DNA of 64,000 nt from PALSA-1440 sp050011195 (GCA_050011195.1 JBEKJO010000003.1:30603-94602), one strand, 5' to 3'; positions 27,309-36,343 are shown, counted from the first letter of the stretch. Program-made: numbers and translations. The notes: a model not told the origin generated them from the letters alone.

Positions 27309-28964
27309 TTAAGGAATCCAATCGGCGATGTCTTTTATGACATTCTCTGCCACGTGGCCGGCCAGCTCATATTCCGCCCCAGTGCTCTGTCCCTCGACCT
27401 CCATGAACAAGTGATTGAGGGTCGGATAGCTTTTCAACTTCACGTTTTTGCGCCCGGCTAACTCCTGACGCCAGGCGGCGAAATCGGCTTTGTAGCTCAC
27501 CTGGCAGTCTTTTTCGCCTTGCAGGATCAACATCGGCTGCATCAATGTGCTGGCGGTTGCCGCCGGATTGTAGCTCTTCAGGTCCAGCCAATAGCTTTTT
27601 GAGGCGCCCAACAGCAAGCCCTGGGACGAGCTTGTTTCCGGCAGGCTCTTGATCGCCTCAACCTGGCGTTTGATATCCTCGACCCTTTTCCGGGCATCCG
27701 GCGATAGCTTTCCGCCCAGGGAGGCTTGATACAAGGTTTGTTCCAGCACCAAATCCTCGAGCGGCCTGGCCACTCCAGCCATAATGATCAAGCCGGCGAT
27801 GTGTGAATCGCTGGCGGCAATGCGCGGCGCGAGCATGCCGCCGAGGCTGTGGCCGAGCACGAACACTCTATTGGCGTTGACGCCTGGGGTGTGGCGCAGG
27901 AGCGAGACGGCCGCCAGTGCGTCCGTGATGGTTTCCTCCTCGGCGGTGAAGGACTCAAACGCGGCGCGGCATTTGTCCGGGTAATGTTTGGTTCGCTTCT
28001 CGTATCGAAGCACCGCCAGGCCGCGGGACGCCAATCCCCAGGCGAGGTCGCGGAACGGTTTATTGGGTCCGATGCTCTCGTCGCGGTCAAGGGGTCCTGA
28101 ACCTTGGACCAAAACTGCGGCCGGGAACGGCCCCTTGCCAATCGGCATGGTTAGCGTGCCCGGGAGTTGCCACTCCCCTGCGCCAACTACTACTTCCTTT
28201 TCCTGAAACAAGCTCGGGTGAACATAGTCCGGTGGTTGGTAGGCGGTGGATTCCCCGGGCAAGAAGAACAGGCCGGCGACCTTGCCATCTCTGTCCACGA
28301 CCACCTTCACCGTGAACGGCTTTTTCTGGAATCGGCAGGTCACGAAGACAATTCGGTATTGTTGAAAGGTGTCTGCCCTGGTGCCGCCCATTTTTTGAAA
28401 GGGCCCCGCTTCCTTCAGGAGGTTGGCCCAGGTCTCTTTCAACTTCTCCAGTGGCAGCGCCGCCTTCATGGTCGCATCGAAGCACGCCACCGCTTTCTGA
28501 AAATCCTCTTCGGCGAGGAAAGACACGAATTGTTTTGCCAGAGGCTCCGCTTCGGTCGAGGCGGAGGCGGGGGGCGCCGGGCTGGGAACCGCCGAAGGGC
28601 TTCGCTCCAGCGTCAGCGGCAGCGATTGCGGTCCCTGCCGCCAGGTGCCGGTCATCTTCTTGCCGGCTTCATCCAGAGAGCCGTTATAGACACCCTGGAC
28701 GATCTTCACTTCCATGCGCACGGTGTTGTCCTTGACGGTGACGGTTTCCACGGGAATGTCTTTGGCGCCCTGGTCGAGGCTGTCCAGTTTGCCGGTCAGC
28801 ACGCCGCCGGGCGTCCGGCTGATTTTGAAGAGCAGCTGAAGCTTGGCCTGCCCGACTTCAAGGGCGCCCTGCCAATTACCGGCAAGGTCATTGGTGGATG
28901 GGGCGCTGAAGGCGATGGTGGACGAGATGAGGAATGCCGAGAGAAGTGCTGTTGATCTTTTCAT
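27309..28964 (-). CDS. Exported alpha/beta hydrolase with DUF3887-like domain
   Basis: This 551-residue protein has a signal peptide (ALLSAFLISSTIAFSA). The first domain (about 25-120, LAGNWQGALEVGQAKLQLLFKI) is a lipocalin-like beta domain. The second (about 145-235, AKQFVSFLAEEDFQKAVACFD) resembles DUF3887. The third is an alpha/beta hydrolase with VLVQGSGPLDRDESIG, the nucleophile Ser in GHSLGG (about 371), an acid in LQGEKDCQV and a final His in LNHLFME. Such proteins act as esterases or peptidases of the dienelactone-hydrolase/S9 group; the substrate is unknown. It lies 25 bp downstream of a PH-domain-like gene on the same strand. Confidence 0.85.
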   Translation of the reverse strand: MKRSTALLSAFLISSTIAFSAPSTNDLAGNWQGALEVGQAKLQLLFKISRTPGGVLTGKLDSLDQGAKDIPVETVTVKDNTVRMEVKIVQGVYNGSLDEAGKKMTGTWRQGPQSLPLTLERSPSAVPSPAPPASASTEAEPLAKQFVSFLAEEDFQKAVACFDATMKAALPLEKLKETWANLLKEAGPFQKMGGTRADTFQQYRIVFVTCRFQKKPFTVKVVVDRDGKVAGLFFLPGESTAYQPPDYVHPSLFQEKEVVVGAGEWQLPGTLTMPIGKGPFPAAVLVQGSGPLDRDESIGPNKPFRDLAWGLASRGLAVLRYEKRTKHYPDKCRAAFESFTAEEETITDALAAVSLLRHTPGVNANRVFVLGHSLGGMLAPRIAASDSHIAGLIIMAGVARPLEDLVLEQTLYQASLGGKLSPDARKRVEDIKRQVEAIKSLPETSSSQGLLLGASKSYWLDLKSYNPAATASTLMQPMLILQGEKDCQVSYKADFAAWRQELAGRKNVKLKSYPTLNHLFMEVEGQSTGAEYELAGHVAENVIKDIADWIP

Positions 28965-28989
28965 ATACGGTTAAGGATTTTGTTTTGGG

Positions 28990-29511
28990 TTAGCTAAAGG
29001 GAGAGTTTGGTCGTGAAGGCTTGGCCAAGGCCAGGTCATGGACAAAGTCTTCCGGCGTGGCCGGGGACAGGACTACTCGGCGGTTGGCATAGCGGAGAAC
29101 CACGAGGCGGCGCGGGTCGGTGACATAGGCCCGGTAGCTGCCCAGGCGCTTGTTGTAGTAAAATCCCGTGATGGAGAACCCCCCGCCGTTGCCGAAGGTT
29201 CTGAGGCTCCACCGCATGGTGCCCGGCTCGACCTGCGCGGACTCCAAGCCGGCCCGCGGCAAGCGCGTGGACCACAGCAAGCGGTGCACCAGGATGCAAT
29301 CAGAGGCGATGCTGTAGCCGCGGATAGTGAAGAGGGCGGCGCCGAACAGGATGACCAGCGGCAAGAGCACCGCGGAGCCGAGCACGCCGGGCGGGTGCCT
29401 TGCTGCCAGAATCAACCATGCGCCAGCGCTGGCGCCCAGGCATACCACGGTGGTCAGCACGGACATCACGATGAGCGACCTGCTCCAGGGGGCTTCGTGG
29501 TGCTTCATCAT
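28990..29511 (-). CDS. Small membrane protein with bacterial PH-like domain
   Basis: The protein has 173 residues with two membrane helices (about 13-35 and 42-62) followed by a soluble domain containing YSIASDCILVHRLLWSTRLPRAGLESA and VLRYANRRVVLSPATPEDFV, the pattern of bacterial pleckstrin-like (bPH) domains. Function in general is unknown. It is in a same-strand run from the histidine kinase to the hydrolase. A partial copy of its 3' part lies at 26878-27127. Confidence 0.75.
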   Translation of the reverse strand: MMKHHEAPWSRSLIVMSVLTTVVCLGASAGAWLILAARHPPGVLGSAVLLPLVILFGAALFTIRGYSIASDCILVHRLLWSTRLPRAGLESAQVEPGTMRWSLRTFGNGGGFSITGFYYNKRLGSYRAYVTDPRRLVVLRYANRRVVLSPATPEDFVHDLALAKPSRPNSPFS

Positions 29512-29536
29512 TCAATCCTTGCGGGGCTGACACGGC

Positions 29537-29761
29537 TCAGGTCTTGGGCGCGGGCGCTTGCCTGGGGGTCGGCTGGAAGCACAGGATGTAGAGAATGGGC
29601 AAGATGCCTGCGGTGTTGAAGATGGCCAGGCACACAAACCAAGCCAGTTGGTTGTTGCGCGCGCTCTTCCACAGGGCGATCAGCTTCCATACGCCATCCC
29701 AGATCGCGAGGAGGACGATTACCGAACAGATCAATATTATCAGAGGAGTTTTCATAAGCAT
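29537..29761 (-). CDS. Small two-helix membrane protein (DUF5652-like)
   Basis: This 74-residue protein has two hydrophobic helices (LIILICSVIVLLAIWDGVW and WFVCLAIFNTAGILPILYIL) separated by KLIALWKSARNNQLA. The pattern W-K-x-x-A-L-W-x-A-A-R-x-x-x-x-x-W-F matches small proteins annotated DUF5652. ATG 29755 is an alternative start. It lies directly after the response regulator gene. Role unknown. Confidence 0.7.
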   Translation of the reverse strand: MLMKTPLIILICSVIVLLAIWDGVWKLIALWKSARNNQLAWFVCLAIFNTAGILPILYILCFQPTPRQAPAPKT

Positions 29762-29778
29762 TTAATATCACAGAACAT

Positions 29779-30456
29779 TTAATTCTCAAACCGATACCCA
29801 ATATCCCGGATGGTTTGGATGAACTTGGGGTTTCGCGGATCCGGCTCGATCTTGCCGCGCAGGGTGGTGACGCAGCGGTCCACACTGCGGTCGGTCACAA
29901 TCACTTCGTTGCCCCAGACCGCCGCCAGGATGCTGTCGCGGGTCAGCGCCCGGCCGGGGCGCTTCACAAAGAACTCCAGCAGCCGGAACTCCTTGGAAGT
30001 CAGCTCGACCTCGACCTCGCGCTTAAACAGCTTGTGGGCCGTTAAGTCGAGCCGGCAGTCGCCGAATTCGTAGCCGGCGGATTCCGGCCCCTGGCGGCGG
30101 AGAAAGGCTTTTACCCGGGCGAGCAACTCCCGGATGCTGAAGGGCTTGGTGACGTAATCATCCGCGCCCAGTTCCAAGCCGCGGACAATGTCGTCCTCCT
30201 GCCCCTTGGCGGTGAGCATGATGATCGGCATGTCTAACTGGCGGGAGCGGGCGGTGCGGCAGATTTCGTAGCCGTTGACCTTGGGCAGCATCAGGTCCAG
30301 CAGCAGCAAGTCCGGCGGTTCCGTCAGTACGGCATCGAGGCCCTTCTGGCCGTCCCGGGCGGTGCGGACCAGATACCCTTGCGCCTCGAAGTTGTCCTTC
30401 AACCCCCGCAGCAACACAGGATCGTCTTCAACGATGAGGATGGTTTTGGCGCTCAT
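29779..30456 (-). CDS. OmpR/PhoB-family response regulator
   Basis: This 225-residue regulator has a receiver domain (about 1-120) with acidic pocket EDD near the start, phospho-acceptor Asp in LLLLDLMLPKVNGYEI and Lys in DDYVTKPFSI. The winged-helix DNA-binding domain (about 130-223) has LTSKEFRLLEFFVKRPGRALTRDSIL and VDRCVTTLRGKIEPDPRNPKFIQTIRDIGYRF. It should be phosphorylated by the histidine kinase encoded upstream. Its start overlaps the stop of a receiver-only gene (ATGA). Confidence 0.95.
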   Translation of the reverse strand: MSAKTILIVEDDPVLLRGLKDNFEAQGYLVRTARDGQKGLDAVLTEPPDLLLLDLMLPKVNGYEICRTARSRQLDMPIIMLTAKGQEDDIVRGLELGADDYVTKPFSIRELLARVKAFLRRQGPESAGYEFGDCRLDLTAHKLFKREVEVELTSKEFRLLEFFVKRPGRALTRDSILAAVWGNEVIVTDRSVDRCVTTLRGKIEPDPRNPKFIQTIRDIGYRFEN

Positions 30457-30872
30457 GGCTTCGGCTCCGGCTGCAGGTGAGGGCCTCCCGGCAAGGCATG
30501 GACCGACCCGCGCCGGCTGAACAGTTTTGCGCGCGCCATCAGTTCCCGGATGCCGAAGGGCTTGGTGACATAATCGTCGGCGCCCAACTCCAGCCCGCGA
30601 ACGACATCGTCCTCCCGCGTCTTGGCCGAGAGCATGATGATTGGCGTGTTCAACCGGCGCGACCGGGCCAAGCGGCAGATTTCGTAGCCGTTGACCTTCG
30701 GCAGCATCAGGTCGAGCAGCAGCAAATCCGGCGGGTCGCGCAGCAGCGAATCCAAGCCTTTCTCTCCGTCGTTAGCGGTGCGGACCTGGTAACCTTGCGC
30801 TTGGAAGTTATCCTTCAACCCGCGCAGCAACGCTGGATTGTCTTCAACGATGAGTATCTTCTTCGCATTCAT
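30453..30872 (-). CDS. Receiver-only response regulator, truncated duplicate
   Basis: The 139-residue protein has a receiver domain nearly the same as that of the next gene (LLLLDLMLPKVNGYEI, LELGADDYVTKPFGIREL). After the linker RELMARAKLFSRRG the sequence turns into a Pro/His-rich tail and ends, with no DNA-binding domain. The phospho-acceptor and other pocket residues are intact, so it could work as a phosphate sink or single-domain regulator. It is the first regulator after the kinase gene and overlaps the second by 4 bp. The most likely origin is a tandem duplication that lost its 3' half. Confidence 0.85.
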   Translation of the reverse strand: MNAKKILIVEDNPALLRGLKDNFQAQGYQVRTANDGEKGLDSLLRDPPDLLLLDLMLPKVNGYEICRLARSRRLNTPIIMLSAKTREDDVVRGLELGADDYVTKPFGIRELMARAKLFSRRGSVHALPGGPHLQPEPKP

Positions 30873-30886
30873 TGCAATTCTCCTGT

Positions 30887-32860
30887 TTAGTCGGTGTTCG
30901 ATGAGAGTTTCCCCTCCGCCTCGGGGTGAGCTTCCGCCCCCGGCAGGGAAATGATAAAGGTGCTGCCGCGGCCCGGCTGGCTTTCGACCCGCACGTTGCC
31001 GTGATGGGCGGTCACTATGAATTTCACAATGCTCAACCCCAGGCCGCAGCCGCCGCCGCTCCGGGACAAGCGTTGGTCCACCTGGTAAAACCGTTTGAAA
31101 ATGCGCTTCGTGTCGCGCGGGGACAAACCGATGCCGTTGTCCTTGACCGCGAAGAAGACGCTCCCATTCTCAGCGCTGGCGCTCAGGATGATCTGCTTTT
31201 CCTCGCCGGAGTATTTGTAGGCATTGTCCAGCAGGTTCACCAGGGCGGTCACCAGCGCATCGGCATCCGCGACCACGGACGGCAGGTCCGGGGCGATATG
31301 CGTTTCAAACTGGCAACCGGGGGCGTTGAACCGTTCGCGCACCGCCGTGATCGCCCCTTCGACAATGGCCGTGGCGGGCACCTCCTTGAACCCGAAGGCA
31401 TACTTGTTCCGTTCCATGCGGGAGAAGGTGAGGAAGTTATCGATCAGCCGGCTCAGCCGCAGGTTCTCCTGGGCGATGAGTTGAAGGTATTCGCGGGCGG
31501 TTTGTTCGTGAAGCGGCTGCGAGTTCAACAGCGTATCCACCAGCAGGCGCATCGAGGAGAGAGGCGTCTTGAGCTCGTGCGTGACGTTGGCCACGAGATC
31601 ATTCCTGAGCTGGGTCAAGGCCATCTGGCGGCGGACCAGGCGCAGCGCCAGAGCCGCCAGCACGATCACTGTGGCGAACACCAGCACGCCAATCCAAACG
31701 TAGGAGGCGATCCGCTGCTTGGCCGCGGCGTCAAAGGAGCCTGGGTCCTCCAATGACATGGCGAGCCGCCAGCCGGGCAAACTCGCACCTGCCGGCAGCG
31801 ACAAAAAGGACTGCTCGAACTCCTTGCCCGGCGGCAGAAAGGTCAGGCTCTCATCCCCCCACCTGAGTTGCGCAGCAATCCCGGCGCGCATCCGGGCAAT
31901 GACGGCTTCGGTCTGATGCAACGTCATCACCTGCCCGGAGGTGACGGCGAATTGCCATACGCCCGGCAGCGCTGTGGGCCGCAAGCCCGTTTGGCCGGGC
32001 CGCATCGGGCCGGCTTCGAGGCAACGCGCCGCTAGGTCTTCCGCGGCTAACATCTGAGCCACCGCTGGATCGGGAAAGAGTCGCGCTAGCTCGCGCATCA
32101 GGAAGCGCCGTTGCGGGGCCGACAGGGCGGAGTCGTCGTAATCGAGCAAGCGCTGTTTCAGCCGTTCGAGCGGGGCGTGCGCCCGGTCCGGGGCTGAGTC
32201 TTTGAGAAGCTCTAGGGCCATCAGTTCGGCGCTGGGCACGAGCAGCCGGCCCTGGGCATCGGTGGCATGGCGGTAGCGAGCGTCCTCCAGCGGGCCGGTG
32301 AGCACGGCAATCGCCGCGTTGGTCTGGCCAGCTTTGAGCAGGCAGCGCGCTTGGGCCTGGAAGGCGCGCGCCGCCCGGTCGGCGTTGGTCGCTTGTTCGG
32401 CCAGGCGGGCGGAAGCGGCAGCGGCTTCCACCGGACTGGCCGATTCCAGCCGTTCCGCCTCGGCCCAAGGGGCTTCGAGCGGCTCGGGCTGGGGGGCTGG
32501 AGCTGGCGCGGGATAAGCCACGTTGCCCGCGGCATCGAAGCAGATTACGGCGTCAGCCAGGCCGGAGCGGACTTGCTTCGCAAAGGTCGCGGCAGGCGGG
32601 AGGCGATCCACGTCGGCGTCCAGCGCGGTGGCCGTCTGGCGCCAGTAAGCCTCCAAGGCCCCTATTTCCAGCGAGAGATTTGCGCCGTAGGCATCGGCCA
32701 GCTTTTGCCGGGCGGCCAGGCGCTCGTTACGGACCGCCTGGTTCATAAACCACAACAGGCATACCGAGGGCACCAGCGCCGCCAGCAACAACAGCAGCAT
32801 CAGCCACAAGCCGCTTGGGCGGCCCGCGCCAAGGCTGAGTTTTCCGCTAATGGCTTTCAC
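30887..32860 (-). CDS. Membrane sensor histidine kinase
   Basis: The protein has 657 residues. One membrane helix (about 17-38, LWLMLLLLLAALVPSVCLLWF) and a second (about 388-410, WIGVLVFATVIVLAALALRL) enclose a periplasmic region of about 350 residues that contains TPR-like helices and no named sensor domain. The kinase core has an H-box ELKTPLSSMRLLVDTLL (His about 430), N-box LVNLLDNAYKYS, G1 VKDNGIGL, F-box KRFYQVDQRLS and G2 GGGCGLGLSIVKFI. All catalytic residues are present. Two response regulator genes follow (14-bp gap to the first). Confidence 0.94.
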   Translation of the reverse strand: MKAISGKLSLGAGRPSGLWLMLLLLLAALVPSVCLLWFMNQAVRNERLAARQKLADAYGANLSLEIGALEAYWRQTATALDADVDRLPPAATFAKQVRSGLADAVICFDAAGNVAYPAPAPAPQPEPLEAPWAEAERLESASPVEAAAASARLAEQATNADRAARAFQAQARCLLKAGQTNAAIAVLTGPLEDARYRHATDAQGRLLVPSAELMALELLKDSAPDRAHAPLERLKQRLLDYDDSALSAPQRRFLMRELARLFPDPAVAQMLAAEDLAARCLEAGPMRPGQTGLRPTALPGVWQFAVTSGQVMTLHQTEAVIARMRAGIAAQLRWGDESLTFLPPGKEFEQSFLSLPAGASLPGWRLAMSLEDPGSFDAAAKQRIASYVWIGVLVFATVIVLAALALRLVRRQMALTQLRNDLVANVTHELKTPLSSMRLLVDTLLNSQPLHEQTAREYLQLIAQENLRLSRLIDNFLTFSRMERNKYAFGFKEVPATAIVEGAITAVRERFNAPGCQFETHIAPDLPSVVADADALVTALVNLLDNAYKYSGEEKQIILSASAENGSVFFAVKDNGIGLSPRDTKRIFKRFYQVDQRLSRSGGGCGLGLSIVKFIVTAHHGNVRVESQPGRGSTFIISLPGAEAHPEAEGKLSSNTD

Positions 32861-32881
32861 GATCTTAACTCCTCACCCCGG

Positions 32882-32908
32882 CCCTCTCCCCTTCCGAAGG
32901 GGAGAGGG
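32882..32908. repeat. Short perfect palindrome in intergenic DNA
   Basis: CCCTCTCCCCTTC (32882-32894) and its reverse complement (32896-32908) are one base apart, inside a CTCACCCCGGCCCTCTCC context that resembles a dispersed palindrome seen in many Gram-negative genomes. It lies between the TPR/DUF3108-like gene and the histidine kinase gene, both on the minus strand. No T-run follows on the minus strand, so a terminator role is uncertain. Confidence 0.6.
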
Positions 32909-32960
32909 AGAATCGTCGGCAGCGCTGCTGCAAGCCGAGGTTCATGGAGGAGATGCAGGC

Positions 32961-34454
32961 TCACTTCTCTTTGTAGGAATCAACAATCGCCTCGAACTTC
33001 GGCTGGAAGGCCTCAAAATCCTTCACCCCGGAGAGCAGAACAAAACAGGCGGCTTTGGTGTTCCCGAAGGTGAACACCGCGTAGCTGATCTTCTTCTCGT
33101 CCCCTTCCACATAGTCGCAAATGAGGCTCAGCCCTGGCTCGCCGGCCACGGGCCGGTCTCTCCAACTGTCGGGCCGGATTCGCAGTTCCTTCAGGAGCTT
33201 GCTCCCCTCGCCGTCGGTTACTTCCTTCTCCGCCCAGGCGCGCAGCGATTTCTGCGCCTCCGGCCACAGGTTGGTGCGGCTGCCCACAGTCACAATGCTG
33301 GTGGCGATAGCGTCCGGGTCGAGAACCATAACCCGCGCTTTATCCGAAGGGAACACGTACTTGTCGTTGCTCGTGTCATGGCGATCGAACATCCAGTCCG
33401 CCGGGGCCATCAGAGAAAAGCCAAAAGCCGGATCCCGGTACCGCACCGGCTCACCGGCTTGGCGCTGGGTCACGGCGGCCAGGGTAGCGATCACGCCGCC
33501 ACTTTTGCCCTTGACGATGTAATGGTGGGCATCGGTGGAAAACCAGAAAGTCTGCCCCACCATGCTCAGCTCGACTTTGTAGCAATCGAAGGTTCCGGCG
33601 GGAACCACGACTGTCTCCTGTCCGGCAACTTTGACTTCCAATGGAACGACAATGCCACCACCGAGACCGGTGAAAATGCGCAAGGTGGTCTTGTAGTCGG
33701 CGGCCAGCGGCAGACGCCGCATCAATTGGACGGCTTCCTCGTTATCAAAGACGACACCGGACAGATCAATTTTCGTGACTTCATCCTTCCCCGCCATTTT
33801 CAGCTCCGCGCAGCCGGGGGAATAGGTAACGTCAACCTCGCCGACCGAGCTAATTTTCCGCCAGCAATGGATCGGCTTGAACGAATCGGCTTGCACTTCC
33901 ATCCGGCTGGATTCTTGGTGGAACGCAACATAGAGCTGCGAGGCCAGCCGCCAGATTTTCTGGCCGTTGGTCTCGCCCGCGTTCACCCGGTAACAGGCTG
34001 TGCCGAGCTGGTAGCCGTCAGGAGTTTTGAGATTGAGTTGCATGTCCTCGCCGTCCACCCAGGGCGCCGGCAGCAACCGCATGGCGTCGGCCAGGTACTT
34101 GTTGGCCAGCGCGATGAGGTCCTTCTGCTCCGGATAATCCTTGACCAGCTTCTCAAAGGCCGCATTGGCCTCGGCGTAATTCTTCTTCTTGTAGTAGCAG
34201 ACGCCCACCCGGTATTGGGCCTGGGCGGCGATGGCTTGGCCCGCTTTGGAGTCCGTGATCACCTGCTGGTAGAGTTTCAAGGCGGCATCCACGTCGCCTT
34301 TGGTTTCCTCGGAATAAATGCCTTGCTCCAGCAGCTCGGAGGGCGAGGCAGCGGCGGCGAGTTGGGCAGTCCCGAGGACGCTCGTAATCGCAAACAGGAA
34401 CAGCGCTGCGCCGGTCCTGCGTGCCCGAATAGAGAACAGATATATTGTCTTCAT
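32961..34454 (-). CDS. Exported TPR protein with DUF3108-like domain
   Basis: The protein has 497 residues with a signal peptide (GAALFLFAITSVLGTAQLAAAA). TPR-like helices follow (about 40-125: AALKLYQQVITDSKAGQAIAAQAQYRVGVCYYKKKNYAEANAAFEKLV). A beta-rich segment (about 130-340) with VPAGTFDCYKVEL and WFSTDAHHYIVK resembles DUF3108. The last part (about 345-497) has GFSLMAPADWMFDR and VTVGSRTNLWPEAQKSL, similar to periplasmic PsbP/lipoprotein-like folds. No enzyme signature is seen. It may head the operon with the two-component system, but a 100-bp gap with a palindrome separates them. Confidence 0.75.
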   Translation of the reverse strand: MKTIYLFSIRARRTGAALFLFAITSVLGTAQLAAAASPSELLEQGIYSEETKGDVDAALKLYQQVITDSKAGQAIAAQAQYRVGVCYYKKKNYAEANAAFEKLVKDYPEQKDLIALANKYLADAMRLLPAPWVDGEDMQLNLKTPDGYQLGTACYRVNAGETNGQKIWRLASQLYVAFHQESSRMEVQADSFKPIHCWRKISSVGEVDVTYSPGCAELKMAGKDEVTKIDLSGVVFDNEEAVQLMRRLPLAADYKTTLRIFTGLGGGIVVPLEVKVAGQETVVVPAGTFDCYKVELSMVGQTFWFSTDAHHYIVKGKSGGVIATLAAVTQRQAGEPVRYRDPAFGFSLMAPADWMFDRHDTSNDKYVFPSDKARVMVLDPDAIATSIVTVGSRTNLWPEAQKSLRAWAEKEVTDGEGSKLLKELRIRPDSWRDRPVAGEPGLSLICDYVEGDEKKISYAVFTFGNTKAACFVLLSGVKDFEAFQPKFEAIVDSYKEK

Positions 34455-34542
34455 ACGCCAAAACCTAAAGCGTAATTGTTACCGGCGTATTACCAGCATA
34501 TCCGTTGTTTGTCACTTCCCGCGTTGCCTTGAAGGGCAAAAC

Positions 34543-34710
34543 GGGCGCATCGACACTGCCACCAAGGAGTGAGAACGCCCAACGGTGACGGACCGCGAGC
34601 CGTCCCCGGCTCGCAGCAGCCACAAACGCAAAACGACCATCGAAGCGGTTGCACGTTGCAACGCGCTGCGAGCCGGGGACGGCTCGCGGTCCGGGGGCAG
34701 TGTTGCGCCC
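34543..34710. mobile_element. Inverted-repeat element, family A, second copy
   Basis: This element is of the same design as the one at 13241-13421. A perfect 29-bp inverted pair (34589-34617 and 34665-34693; core CCGCGAGCCGTCCCCGGCT) encloses a loop that shares ACGACCATCGAAGCG with the other copy (there ACGACGACCGAAGCG). Outer ends GGGCGCATCGACACTGCCACC (34543) and GGGGGCAGTGTTGCGCCC (34693-34710) are imperfect inverted repeats. I find no clear flanking direct repeat here. It lies in the divergent gap between the TPR/DUF3108-like gene and gatA. Confidence 0.7.
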
Positions 34711-34807
34711 GCACTCGCACTCGGCATGATTTCTCGCTCGCCTTTTGCCGCCGGCTTGGTCACTTTGCCCGCGGTGCTGCGGCCGGAGTGTGGGCTGCGG
34801 CCATGTC

Positions 34808-36280
34808 ATGCTGAACCAACTTACGATTTCCGCGCTCGTGGCCAAGCTGGCCAGGCGCGAGGTCTCCGCCCGGGCGGCGACGCAGGCCTGCCTGGACCGG
34901 ATTCAGCGCGTCGATCCCCAAATCCGCGCGTTCATCAGTTACGACGCGGCGGACGCGCTGGCGCAGGCGGACGCCGCCGACCAGGCGCTGGCGCAGGGCC
35001 AGACCCACGCCCAAAAGCCGCTGCTCGGCGTGCCCATCGGCGTAAAAGACGTGATCGCGGTAAAAGGGCAGCCGCTCAACTGCGGTTCCAAAATCCTCGG
35101 CAACTTCATTTCGCCTTACGACGCGACGGTGATCGAGAAATTGAAAGCCGCCGGGGCGGTGGTGTTCGGGCGGCTGAACATGGACGAGTTCGCGATGGGC
35201 AGCTCGACGGAGAATTCGGCCTTCCAAATCACCCGCAACCCGTGGGACCCCTCGCGCATTCCCGGCGGTTCCTCGGGGGGCTCCGCGGCAGCGGTAGCGG
35301 CAGATGAGTGTGTCGCCGCGCTCGGCTCGGATACCGGCGGCTCGATTCGCCAGCCGGCCGCGTTGTGCGGCTGCGTCGGCCTCAAGCCCTCTTATGGCCG
35401 CGTCTCACGGTATGGCCTGGTGGCCTACGCGTCGTCGCTCGACCAGATCGGCTGTCTCGCCAAGGACGCGCGCGACGCTGCGACCGTGCTGGGCGTCATC
35501 GGCGGGCACGATCCCCGCGATTCTTCGAGCGTGCCGCAGCCCGTCCCGAGTTACCCGGCGGTCCTGACGGGCGACGTCAAAGGGCTGAAGCTGGGGCTGC
35601 CCAAGGAGTACATGATTGGCGGCCTGGACCCCGAAGTGAAGCGGTCCGTCGCCGCCGCAGTGGAACAACTCGCCGGGCTGGGCGCGGAAGTGGTCGAAGT
35701 CTCCCTGCCGCACACCGACTACGCGATCGCGACCTATTACATCATCGCCACGGCCGAGGCCAGCGCCAACCTGGCTCGCTTCGACGGCATCCGTTACGGC
35801 CTGCGCCTGGACGGCGCGGACCCGATCGAGCTATACGGCAGGACGCGCGGCGCCGGGTTCGGCCCCGAAGTGAAGCGGCGCATCATCCTCGGCACTTACG
35901 TCCTGAGCAGCGGCTACTACGACGCCTATTACCTCCGCGCGCAGAAGGTGCGCACGTTGATTCGCAACGATTTCCTGAAGGCGTTCAAGAAAGTCGATGC
36001 CATCGTTACGCCGACCTCGCCCACCGCCGCGTTCAAGATCGGCGAGAAGGCCGCGGACCCCTTGCAGATGTACCTGATGGATATTTTCACCATCTCCTGC
36101 AACCTGGCGGGCATTTGTGGCCTGGTGGCGCCCTGCGGTTTCACTGGCTCTCAACCCCGCCTGCCCATCGGCTTGCAGCTTCTAGGCAAGCCGTTCGGCG
36201 AGGAAATGATCCTGCGCATCGCCCACGCCTACGAGCAGAGCACGAGCTGGCATGAAGAAAAGCCGCCGATCAACGGTTAA
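34808..36280 (+). CDS. gatA: Asp-tRNA(Asn)/Glu-tRNA(Gln) amidotransferase subunit A
   Basis: This 490-residue amidase subunit releases ammonia from glutamine for transamidation of mischarged Glu-tRNA(Gln) or Asp-tRNA(Asn). The amidase signature is complete: Lys of GVPIGVKDV (about 79), GGSSGGSAAAVAADECVAALGSDTGGSIRQPAALCG with the cis-Ser and nucleophile Ser (about 154 and 178), and GLKPSYGRVSRYGLVAYASSLDQIG. Start ATG 34808 gives the normal MLNQLTISALVAKL. gatB and gatC are not in the window, so the genes are dispersed. Confidence 0.97.
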   Translation: MLNQLTISALVAKLARREVSARAATQACLDRIQRVDPQIRAFISYDAADALAQADAADQALAQGQTHAQKPLLGVPIGVKDVIAVKGQPLNCGSKILGNFISPYDATVIEKLKAAGAVVFGRLNMDEFAMGSSTENSAFQITRNPWDPSRIPGGSSGGSAAAVAADECVAALGSDTGGSIRQPAALCGCVGLKPSYGRVSRYGLVAYASSLDQIGCLAKDARDAATVLGVIGGHDPRDSSSVPQPVPSYPAVLTGDVKGLKLGLPKEYMIGGLDPEVKRSVAAAVEQLAGLGAEVVEVSLPHTDYAIATYYIIATAEASANLARFDGIRYGLRLDGADPIELYGRTRGAGFGPEVKRRIILGTYVLSSGYYDAYYLRAQKVRTLIRNDFLKAFKKVDAIVTPTSPTAAFKIGEKAADPLQMYLMDIFTISCNLAGICGLVAPCGFTGSQPRLPIGLQLLGKPFGEEMILRIAHAYEQSTSWHEEKPPING

Positions 36281-36343
36281 CCGCGCCGAATTGGCGGAAA
36301 CTGCTGGTTGACCTCCTGTCCTGCCTTGGTAACATGAGATTCG

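Noticed and set aside
32882..32908. Rho-independent terminator of the TPR/DUF3108-like gene
   Set aside because: The stem is strong but no T-run follows on the minus strand; a dispersed palindrome is at least as likely.
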